Below are positions 1-5,506 of a stretch of 11,734 bases of DNA, one piece after another (position 1 is the stretch's first letter; each line of letters begins with the position of its first letter). A program made the position numbers and the translations under genes. Source of the DNA: Bacillota bacterium (lineage in GTDB: Bacteria; Bacillota; Clostridia; Christensenellales; SZUA-584); assembly GCA_023436525.1 (NCBI GenBank), contig JAEZIW010000131.1:1-11734 (forward strand), given 5' to 3'. The notes under the pieces were generated by a model, which searched no databases, was not told the origin of the DNA, and saw only the letters and a program-made list of their open reading frames with translations.

Positions 1-114
1 GCGTATCTGTGGGACAGTGTATGTTATCCACGGGTGCGCTTTTTGTTTCCCGTCATAACATACGAAGTTGATAAAAGTGCCATAGAGCTATCTTGCCATT
101 GGGAGGTAACTTTT

Positions 115-1032
115 ATGGAACGACAGAAAAAAACCGGAACGGCGCTCGGCATGCATGTTTCCATCGTGACAATTATCGGGAACGTGATACTCAGCGCCTT
201 CAAGCTCTTCGCAGGTATTGTCGCGAATTCCGGCGCGATGATTTCAGACGCGGTGGAATCCACCGCCGATGTGGTGAGCACCATGATCGTGATGGCGGGT
301 ATGAAGCTTTCCGGTAAGGAGAGCGATAAAAAGCACCCGTACGGCCACGAACGCATCGAATGCGTCGCTGCCATTTTGCTGTCCATCATGCTGGCAGCCG
401 TGGGCATCGGCATCGGCTACAGCGGTGTGATCAAAATTATTGAGGGCATCAATGGCGACCTGCAAATGCCGGGCGCTCTCGCGTTGATAGCGGCCATCGT
501 CACCATCGTCACCAAAGAGGCCATGTATTGGTACACACGCGCAGCCGCGAAGAAAATCAATTCGGGCGCGCTGATGGCGAACGCCTGGCACCATCGGTCA
601 GACGCTTTATCGTCGGTGGGCAGCTTTGCGGGCATACTCGGCGCGCGCCTCGGTCTGCCGATACTCGACCCCATCGCCAGCGTTGTGATTTGCTTGTTCA
701 TTATAAGAACCGCATTTGTGATTTTTAAGGATGCGGTGCGCAAAATGACGGACGAAGCGTGCGACGACGACCTTGTCAACGAAATACGGCGGGTCAGCCT
801 GTCTCAAAACGGCGTGCTGGGTATCGATCAGCTGCAAACGCGGCTGTTCGGCAACCGCATCTATGTGGATATCGAGATCAGCGCAGATGGTACGGTGTCG
901 CTAAAACAATCACACCAGATTGCGCAGAGTGTTCACGACGCGATCGAGACGGCGTTTCCGGATGTGAAGCATTGCATGGTGCATGTCAACCCTTGTGACG
1001 ACGCGAACACGCCTTTACCTGATTCCGAATAG
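115..1032 (+). CDS. Cation diffusion facilitator (CDF) family metal efflux transporter
   Basis: A 305-residue inner-membrane protein expected to export a divalent metal (Zn, Fe or Mn) from the cytosol in exchange for protons. The hydrophobic helices fit the six-helix CDF fold. The TM2 site reads E48-S-T-A-D52, where the well-studied YiiP has DxxxD. The TM5 site is H159-H-R-S-D163, the usual HxxxD. The HPYGHER motif (about 74-80) lies after TM2, and the cytosolic ferredoxin-like dimerisation domain covers about 210-293. I chose ATG 115 because GGGAGG lies just upstream (101-106); an upstream in-frame GTG at 34 has no such site. The Glu in the TM2 site makes the metal hard to predict. The family is certain, the substrate is not. 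It is transcribed alone, as far as can be seen. Confidence 0.93.
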   Translation: MERQKKTGTALGMHVSIVTIIGNVILSAFKLFAGIVANSGAMISDAVESTADVVSTMIVMAGMKLSGKESDKKHPYGHERIECVAAILLSIMLAAVGIGIGYSGVIKIIEGINGDLQMPGALALIAAIVTIVTKEAMYWYTRAAAKKINSGALMANAWHHRSDALSSVGSFAGILGARLGLPILDPIASVVICLFIIRTAFVIFKDAVRKMTDEACDDDLVNEIRRVSLSQNGVLGIDQLQTRLFGNRIYVDIEISADGTVSLKQSHQIAQSVHDAIETAFPDVKHCMVHVNPCDDANTPLPDSE

Positions 1033-1063
1033 AACAACGAACCTTTTCTCAGATGATAATAAT

Positions 1064-1115
1064 GTGCACCCTTAAGCTTGGCAGTATGATATACTGAACT
1101 TGTTTTAGGGTGCAC
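1064..1115. other. Nested inverted repeat after the CDF gene
   Basis: The outer arms GTGCACCCT (1064-1072) and AGGGTGCAC (1107-1115) are perfect 9-bp complements. Inside them sits a second perfect hairpin, CAGTAT-GAT-ATACTG (1082-1096). Only a short TTTT follows the right arm, so it is at best a weak terminator for the CDF gene. An operator or a structured leader for the lipoprotein gene downstream are alternatives. Confidence 0.5.
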
Positions 1116-1206
1116 TTTTCCGTTTGTTGAGTAAACTTTATTTGCCGACTGTCGTGATTTATATGGCTGTCATTCAGTTTGAACGAGAAGTTCCAGGAGG
1201 TACAAA

Positions 1207-1620
1207 ATGAAAAAGCTTATATGTCTGGCTATGTTATTATCATTTATATATGTGGGATTACTTTCAGCGTGTGCGCCCATTCATGTTCCTATCAAAGAGG
1301 AAGATGTTCAAGATGTTATTATTTATGATTCAAAGTTTGACAGTACATCGTATAGACACATGACACAAGAGGAGATATCCGATCTGGTAAGATGGTTTAA
1401 CAATTGCACCGATATCCGCCTCAACAGCGAATTTGCAGGCGAAGTGACGATCGTCGGGATCGTCATCACAACCTCTGACAGCCAAATATCAATTCTGGAT
1501 TCAGGGGAAAACTTTGAGATACAAGTTTCAAAAAAGAATAAAGCGGTATCTTATTGGGCTAAACAGAAAAACATAGAGGCATTGCTGGAAACCATAAGCA
1601 TGCCTTTAGAAGAAACGTAA
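1207..1620 (+). CDS. Small putative lipoprotein, function unknown
   Basis: A 137-residue protein that I do not recognise. It begins with a lipoprotein signal: MKKL, a hydrophobic stretch, then the lipobox L-S-A-C with Cys22 as the lipidated residue, so it should be anchored on the outer face of the membrane. The rest (about 30-130) has alternating hydrophobic residues that suggest a small beta-rich or alpha/beta domain, ending in a possible amphipathic helix. No catalytic motif is visible. The start is supported by AGGAGG at 1195-1200, six bases before ATG. The coding sequence is noticeably more AT-rich than the CDF gene before it, which hints at a different origin. It has no obvious operon partner; the next genes converge on it from the minus strand. 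Confidence 0.75.
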   Translation: MKKLICLAMLLSFIYVGLLSACAPIHVPIKEEDVQDVIIYDSKFDSTSYRHMTQEEISDLVRWFNNCTDIRLNSEFAGEVTIVGIVITTSDSQISILDSGENFEIQVSKKNKAVSYWAKQKNIEALLETISMPLEET

Positions 1621-1805
1621 AAATATCAAACTGCGAACAAACCACATTTGATTATTCATGTCTTGTCGACTGCGCCATGGCTTGGAATTCCATAAAAGCA
1701 TTGTGGTATGGGACTCCGTTCCGATTTGTAATCAACCGTATACACTCAAATCGAACTCACATGAATAACTTTGAGTCAGGCAAGAGCCTTCATTGTCTGT
1801 CTTGG

Positions 1806-2273
1806 CTATTTAACGGTAAATGCGCCGTAGGCCGTCAGGTTGGTGCCGTCTTCCGAGGTAAACACTTTGACAATTCTGTAATTGCCGGATGCCAACGTGC
1901 CGTAATAATTCTCAATCCAGTCCGTCTCCTCTCTCGATTGTCCGGGATTGAGAAGGTACGCGATTGTATCCCAAAAAACCTCTGAAATCGGCTCAACCAC
2001 TTCCCAATGGCCGTCTTTTTCGGACCCCATCGTAAACATCGCGCCGTATATGTATTCCTTGTCCGACGTATTTGTGATCGTCAGCGCAATGGATTCGGCA
2101 TCACCCGCAATGATTTGTTCCTTTACTGTCATCTGAATATCGCCATTGTCCTGCGTTGCTGTTGCAGCCTGCCCTGTGGCTGCGGGCACTGAATCAACCG
2201 GTTTTGGTGCTTCGCAGGCAGCAGCCGCCATTATCAGCATCAGGGCAAGCATCAAAGCGAACATTTTCTTCAT
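1806..2273 (-). CDS. Lipoprotein with a bacterial Ig-like (Big_14-type) domain
   Basis: A 155-residue surface lipoprotein: MKKM, a hydrophobic core and the lipobox A-A-A-C with Cys20, then a low-complexity Pro/Ala/Thr linker (about 21-44), then one beta-sandwich domain (about 45-155). The domain carries the pattern I associate with the Pfam Big_14 Ig-like family: a tNtSdkEY.YG strand pair (about 67-77), a NPGQS turn (109-113), and the C-terminal YGTLASGNYRIVK block (124-136). The role is unknown; a binding or structural role at the cell surface is inference. ATG 2273 is preceded by GAGGTG at proper spacing; upstream in-frame codons lack one. It is a paralogue of the next gene upstream (2923-2429), but a strong terminator lies between them, so it probably has its own promoter. 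Confidence 0.82.
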   Translation of the reverse strand: MKKMFALMLALMLIMAAAACEAPKPVDSVPAATGQAATATQDNGDIQMTVKEQIIAGDAESIALTITNTSDKEYIYGAMFTMGSEKDGHWEVVEPISEVFWDTIAYLLNPGQSREETDWIENYYGTLASGNYRIVKVFTSEDGTNLTAYGAFTVK

Positions 2274-2376
2274 CTTCTTCACCTCGTTTAACAATGTCGG
2301 AGCTGATGCACCCAAAAACCGTAAAGTGGTGATTCCTGCCGATCTTCCTCTTGTCGCCAAGTTCCTTTGTTGATAT

Positions 2377-2417
2377 AACAAACCCCGCTCAGCGGGTATC
2401 TCCCGGCGGGGTTTGTT
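2377..2417 (-). terminator. Strong hairpin terminator between the two Ig-like lipoprotein genes
   Basis: The 12-bp arms AACAAACCCCGC (2377-2388) and GCGGGGTTTGTT (2406-2417) are perfect complements, and the loop holds a small inner hairpin (CGGG-TATCT-CCCG). On the minus strand it follows the stop codon at 2429 closely and ends in a T-rich tract, so it should end transcription from the upstream paralogue. Confidence 0.85.
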
Positions 2418-2428
2418 GTCTGCCTTGT

Positions 2429-2923
2429 CTATTTAACCGTAAATGTTCCGTATGCCGTCAGGTTATTGCCTTCCATCGAGGTGAACGATTTCACAATACG
2501 GTAATTACCGGATGCCAGCGTACCGTAATGCTCTTTAATCGTAACGGAATTCTCGTTAGTTTCTCCCGGCTTAATGATGTATGCGATCTCAATCCACATC
2601 AGATCGGCAACGGGCTTAACCTCTTCCCATGTGCCGTTTTTCTCGGCTTCTATCGTGAGCATCGCGCCATATGAATACTCGAGCTCAGATGCATTCTTGA
2701 TGGTGAGCGAAACGGATTCAACATCTCCGGCCACATTCTGCTCCTTCACCGACATCTGAATATCTTCGCTGCTCTGAACCGGCTTGTCCGGCTGTTGCGT
2801 CTCACCCGCAGGCAAGAGCGTCTGGCTTGAGTCCACCGGCGAACCGGTGGTTTGCGCCGCCCCGCACGCCGCCGTTGTCAGCATCATTATCAAAGCGAGT
2901 GTTACGTATAATATTTTTTTCAT
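2429..2923 (-). CDS. Lipoprotein with a bacterial Ig-like (Big_14-type) domain, paralogue
   Basis: A 164-residue lipoprotein with the same plan as its neighbour at 2273-1806: MKKI, hydrophobic core, lipobox T-A-A-C with Cys20, a Ser/Gln/Pro-rich linker (about 21-52), then one Ig-like domain (about 53-164). Shared blocks include DIQM.VKEQ, EY.YGAM, the KPGE turn and a near-identical YGTLASGNYRIVK ending in LTAYG.FTVK, so the two arose by duplication. The linker is the least conserved part. ATG 2923 has GGAGG shortly upstream. It lies about 70 bases downstream of the FTR-rubredoxin gene on the same strand and could be partly co-transcribed with it; its own terminator follows. Function unknown. 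Confidence 0.83.
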   Translation of the reverse strand: MKKILYVTLALIMMLTTAACGAAQTTGSPVDSSQTLLPAGETQQPDKPVQSSEDIQMSVKEQNVAGDVESVSLTIKNASELEYSYGAMLTIEAEKNGTWEEVKPVADLMWIEIAYIIKPGETNENSVTIKEHYGTLASGNYRIVKSFTSMEGNNLTAYGTFTVK

Positions 2924-2993
2924 TTCTCCCGCCTCCTTCTGTCTTTTAGACGATATGAACGGCGATTTGTTCCGCGTATATCCAACCTGTTTT

Positions 2994-3470
2994 TTACATA
3001 AACCGTTCAAAGCGCTCCGCACCTGCTTTGCAGATGGGGCACACGCGCGGCGGATTGGTATTTGCACATAGATACCCGCACACGCTGCAGCGGTACACGG
3101 GGTATTTTAAAGACGTTGGTTTAAAGGCTTCGTCAGCTGCGGCTTTTTTCCGTCTTTCTTCCAATGGCAAGCGGCGTTCCGGCACCTGCTTTGGCTTCAT
3201 TTTGTCGGTTATATAAAGCGCACAAAAGCACGCACCGTATTCGGCGAGATCATCATCCCGATACACGCACGGGCAGACAATATCGATGTTGTCTTCCTTC
3301 TCACCCTGATACAGACGGCATGGGCAGCTCTCAATGCCGTATCGATCCTGATTGGCGAGCAGCCCCACCGTCAGGTCGGCCACGAATTCATCATCGGGAT
3401 TCAGCGTGTAACCGCCTGCCGCCGCGTCCTTTTTCAGCTTCTCCAGCCGTTTTTGCACACGTTCGTCCAT
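2994..3470 (-). CDS. Ferredoxin:thioredoxin reductase catalytic-type domain fused to rubredoxin-like domain
   Basis: A 158-residue iron-sulfur protein. Residues 1-95 match the catalytic subunit of ferredoxin:thioredoxin reductase: six cysteines in three C-x-C pairs (C49/C51, C66/C68, C81/C83), which in the plant and cyanobacterial enzyme supply four ligands of a [4Fe-4S] cluster plus an adjacent redox disulfide. Residues 125-158 form a short rubredoxin-like Fe(Cys)4 knuckle (C128, C131, C144, C147). There is no FtrA-type variable subunit nearby. As I recall, a ferredoxin:disulfide reductase of Methanosarcina acetivorans has this same pairing. Likely role: moving electrons from ferredoxin to a protein disulfide. 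The start ATG lies two bases after the stop of the glutaredoxin-like gene, with a G-run Shine-Dalgarno inside that gene's end, so the two are translated from one mRNA and are probable redox partners. Confidence 0.9.
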   Translation of the reverse strand: MDERVQKRLEKLKKDAAAGGYTLNPDDEFVADLTVGLLANQDRYGIESCPCRLYQGEKEDNIDIVCPCVYRDDDLAEYGACFCALYITDKMKPKQVPERRLPLEERRKKAAADEAFKPTSLKYPVYRCSVCGYLCANTNPPRVCPICKAGAERFERFM

Positions 3471-3472
3471 CC

Positions 3473-3763
3473 TTATTCCCCTATCAGCCCGTTTAGTGCA
3501 TCTTCATCGTACCCGACAATGCACTCACTGTCGTTAATTACAACGGTGGGAAAAGAACCGGCCCGGTTAAACTTCATCTGCTGCTGCCGCACGGCATCCG
3601 TTTCATGGCCTTCCAGCCTGTCAACGTCGATATACTGATATCGAATACCACGTTTGCTGAAAAAGTCCTTTGTTTTTTTGCACCAGCCGCATGTGCTCAG
3701 CGCATATATTTTGATATTGCCGATGTCACGCCCATCCACCTGTATAAAATCTGCCATTCGCAT
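3473..3763 (-). CDS. Glutaredoxin/NrdH-like thiol-disulfide oxidoreductase
   Basis: A 96-residue thioredoxin-fold protein. The active site is C25-G-W-C28 after the first beta strand, the cis-proline is in F-P-T (Pro72), and the GYDED segment (84-88) fits the glutaredoxin C-terminal region. It should reduce protein disulfides or serve as electron donor to enzymes such as ribonucleotide reductase. The start at 3763 has GAAAGGA six bases upstream; the second Met at 3757 is too far from it. The gene ends two bases before the FTR-rubredoxin fusion, so that enzyme, rather than glutathione or NADPH, is its likely reductant. The CGWC site differs from the CPYC of classical glutaredoxins. Confidence 0.9.
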   Translation of the reverse strand: MRMADFIQVDGRDIGNIKIYALSTCGWCKKTKDFFSKRGIRYQYIDVDRLEGHETDAVRQQQMKFNRAGSFPTVVINDSECIVGYDEDALNGLIGE

Positions 3764-3790
3764 GTGGTTCCTTTCAAATATAATACTATT

Positions 3791-3819
3791 ATATTACATG
3801 AAGCCCGGCCTCATCGCAA
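3791..3819 (-). promoter_or_regulatory. Possible promoter of the glutaredoxin-FTR operon
   Basis: On the minus strand TTGCGA (3819-3814) and TAATAT (3796-3791) are 17 bases apart, next to a very AT-rich stretch ahead of the glutaredoxin-like gene. A TATAAT also occurs at 3793-3788 but without a well-placed -35 box. Moderate to weak support. Confidence 0.4.
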
Positions 3820-3829
3820 GCCAAACAGC

Positions 3830-4504
3830 TCAGCCGCTCCCGTATTTCCTCGGGCATACCGTGCGGCAGATGTTGCAATCCACCGTGCCAAAGCCGCGCG
3901 CCGTGGTGCCGTAGGTATTCGTCCTGCATTTCTTCTGATTCGCGCGCATGCCGTCGAGTGCACCCGCCGGGCAGCTGTCGATGCAAAGGCAGCACTCCTC
4001 CTTACATATGCTCTGCGCAAGCGGGTCGGATTCCAGCTCTAAATCCGTCAGAAGAGCGCCAATGATCAGCAGATTGCCGTAATCGCGATTCAGCAGCAGC
4101 GTGTTTTTGCCGAGCGTCCCCAGCCCCGCGCACACAGCCGCATGCTTCATCGACATGAGCCCCCGCCCCTCCATGTTGTCCGCGTCCCAATATTCATACG
4201 GTGTATCGCAAGGCAGCGGAACCGCCGTGCCGCCAAACCGGCTTTCTATTGCTTTTGCGGCTGCAAACGCAATGCGGTCGATCTCCCGGCACACATCATC
4301 ATTAAAATGGCCGTAAACCAATCTCGGAGCAACCTTCGACAGCCCTTTTGGGAGCGCGATACCAAACACAATCACCGTACGGCACGCACCAAAAATATCA
4401 GCCGGATGGTAGTCTTTCGGTGCCTTTTCAAAACGGTCAATACCGGCAAAACCGCATACATCCGCCCCCATATCAAGCAACTCTGAACGTATTGCCTCTT
4501 TCAT
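3830..4504 (-). CDS. QueG-like double [4Fe-4S] cluster protein
   Basis: A 224-residue protein resembling epoxyqueuosine reductase-like and reductive-dehalogenase-like iron-sulfur proteins. The N-terminal part (1-160) includes a VFG.ALPKG segment and the MKHAAVCAGLGTLGKNTL block (119-136) typical of this family. A bacterial-ferredoxin-like pair of clusters follows, with ligands among C167, C171, C172, C174, C178, then C193, C210, C213 and C217 (CNICRTVCP). It is much shorter than true QueG and lacks its C-terminal repeats, so tRNA modification is not implied; the role is an unknown redox step. I chose ATG 4504 because GTGAGGA lies just upstream; an in-frame ATG at 4519 and the one at 4558 overlap or precede the promoter. 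It is probably transcribed from its own strong promoter and may read on into the glutaredoxin-FTR pair. Confidence 0.85.
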   Translation of the reverse strand: MKEAIRSELLDMGADVCGFAGIDRFEKAPKDYHPADIFGACRTVIVFGIALPKGLSKVAPRLVYGHFNDDVCREIDRIAFAAAKAIESRFGGTAVPLPCDTPYEYWDADNMEGRGLMSMKHAAVCAGLGTLGKNTLLLNRDYGNLLIIGALLTDLELESDPLAQSICKEECCLCIDSCPAGALDGMRANQKKCRTNTYGTTARGFGTVDCNICRTVCPRKYGSG

Positions 4505-4529
4505 GAAATCCTCACGCATTGTTTTTAAT

Positions 4530-4558
4530 ATTATAACAATCCAACAGTTGTCATACAA
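4530..4558 (-). promoter_or_regulatory. Promoter of the QueG-like gene
   Basis: On the minus strand TTGTAT (4558-4553), 17-base spacer, TATAAT (4535-4530), about 25 bases before the chosen start. A consensus-like sigma-A promoter, divergent from the T-box operon promoter. Confidence 0.75.
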
Positions 4559-4609
4559 TACCAGTCAGCTTTTTAAAGAGATGATTTTTAATACTGAGAA
4601 GTCTACATG

Positions 4610-4639
4610 TTGACAATTGAAGCTGCCCTGTGCTACGAT
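4610..4639 (+). promoter_or_regulatory. Promoter of the T-box operon
   Basis: TTGACA (4610-4615), 18-base spacer, TACGAT (4634-4639) with an extended -10 TG at 4631-4632. Transcription would start near 4646, just ahead of the T-box Stem I. Confidence 0.75.
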
Positions 4640-4645
4640 CAATTC

Positions 4646-4909
4646 ATTATTAACGAATAAAACGCAATGACGAAGACGTGACGGGTTTAAGCTTTTTTAA
4701 GAGAGCGCCGCGATTGGTGTAAGCGGAGCAAAAGCAGCGCGTCAGTATCACTTCACGAGCGGCGGCTTTGACAACGTAAAAGCCGAACGGCAGCTGCACC
4801 GTTATAATGCGCAGGGGCTTTCATGCCCTGAAGAGTTGGGCCAGTCATGGCCAATTTGGGTGGTACCGCGGTTAACCTTCGTCCCATATCGGGATGAGGT
4901 TTTTTTATT
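4646..4909 (+). promoter_or_regulatory. T-box leader (tRNA-sensing riboswitch), specifier tentatively AUC (Ile)
   Basis: The core T-box sequence GGGTGGTACCGCGG is at 4858-4871, followed by a terminator that can be exchanged for the antiterminator. Upstream, Stem I shows AATGACGAAGAC (4666-4677), the AGAGAGC bulge element (4700-4706) and the GGTGTAAGC loop region (4716-4724). Helices visible: CGC 4663-4665 with 4759-4761, GAAG 4672-4675 with CTTC 4751-4754, TGACG 4679-4683 with CGTCA 4740-4744, and GCTTTT 4691-4696 with AAAAGC 4730-4735. The specifier loop strand is then GUAUCA (4745-4750). A codon followed by A before the lower helix gives AUC at 4747-4749, isoleucine. The antiterminator UGGU predicts a tRNA discriminator base A, which fits tRNA-Ile. 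Uncharged tRNA should turn on the two genes downstream. Confidence 0.9.
4874..4906 (+). terminator. Intrinsic terminator of the T-box leader
   Basis: Left arm 4874-4885 and right arm 4891-4901 form a GC-containing stem with one bulge (core CCC/GGG), followed by seven T (4900-4906). The left arm is shared with the T-box antiterminator, the normal switching arrangement. Confidence 0.88.
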
Positions 4910-4941
4910 TTCTCGGAAAAAAAATAAGGAGCGTGGATTTC

Positions 4942-5496
4942 ATGGATGAGAAGATCATGATGATTGCAAAGCGGCTGCAGGCACTTCGAGAGATTATGGA
5001 TTTTACCAGCGCACAAATGGCTGAGGCAACGGGTCTCAGCGAATCGGAATACCTTGATTATGAAGCGGGCAAAAACGATTTCTCGTTTTCGTTTCTTTAC
5101 TCGGCAGCAGGAAAGCTCGGCGTGGATATCGTCGATCTGATGACGGGCGAAGCCCCGAAGCTGTCCGTCTGTTCGTTTGTGAAAAAGGGCCATGGGCTCA
5201 AAATGGTGCGCCGTAAGGAATACGGTTATGAGCACCTCGCTTACATTTTCAAAAACAAAAAAATGGAACCGTTTATGGTGACCGTGGAACCCAAAGATGT
5301 GGATGCCAAATCTCACATGAACGCACACGAGGGACAGGAATTTGATTACGTTGTGGAAGGCCGTATGACGCTTTACATCGACAATCAGTCGATTTCGCTC
5401 TCTGAGGGCGATGCGGTTTACTTCGACGCCAAACACAAGCACGCCATGCAGGCCGAGGGCGGCGTTTGCCGGTTTCTCGCCATCATAGCTAAATAA
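4942..5496 (+). CDS. HTH-XRE/cupin transcriptional regulator
   Basis: A 184-residue DNA-binding protein. Residues about 8-64 form an XRE-type helix-turn-helix (TSAQMAEATGLSESEYLDYEAGK). Residues about 110-182 form a small beta-barrel cupin_2 domain with H-E-G-Q-E-F and E-G-R-M, then G-D-A-V-Y-F and H-K-H, the usual ligand-sensing part of this class. The cupin metal-binding motif is incomplete, so binding of an organic ligand is more likely than a metal-dependent reaction. AAGGAG (4926-4931) precedes ATG 4942. It is the first gene behind the T-box and is followed ten bases later by an acyl-CoA synthetase, so it probably regulates that gene or a linked pathway, perhaps sensing the acid or acyl-CoA. 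The ligand is unknown. Confidence 0.9.
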   Translation: MDEKIMMIAKRLQALREIMDFTSAQMAEATGLSESEYLDYEAGKNDFSFSFLYSAAGKLGVDIVDLMTGEAPKLSVCSFVKKGHGLKMVRRKEYGYEHLAYIFKNKKMEPFMVTVEPKDVDAKSHMNAHEGQEFDYVVEGRMTLYIDNQSISLSEGDAVYFDAKHKHAMQAEGGVCRFLAIIAK

Positions 5497-5506
5497 GGGG
5501 GACGCA

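Noticed and set aside
1677..1985. A plus-strand frame of 102 codons in the gap after the small lipoprotein
   Set aside because: Most of it is antisense to the Ig-like lipoprotein, it lacks a ribosome site, and the rest (1621-1805) shows no gene, only a weak inverted repeat.
3830..4504. Calling this gene queG (epoxyqueuosine reductase)
   Set aside because: The protein is far shorter than QueG and lacks its C-terminal region; only the cluster-binding part and some blocks match.
4745..4750. Reading the T-box specifier as UAU (Tyr), GUA (Val) or UCA (Ser)
   Set aside because: These readings are followed by a pyrimidine (C or U) instead of the usual purine, and Ser would need a UGGC T-box for its G discriminator base. 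AUC followed by A fits best, though the fold was done by eye.
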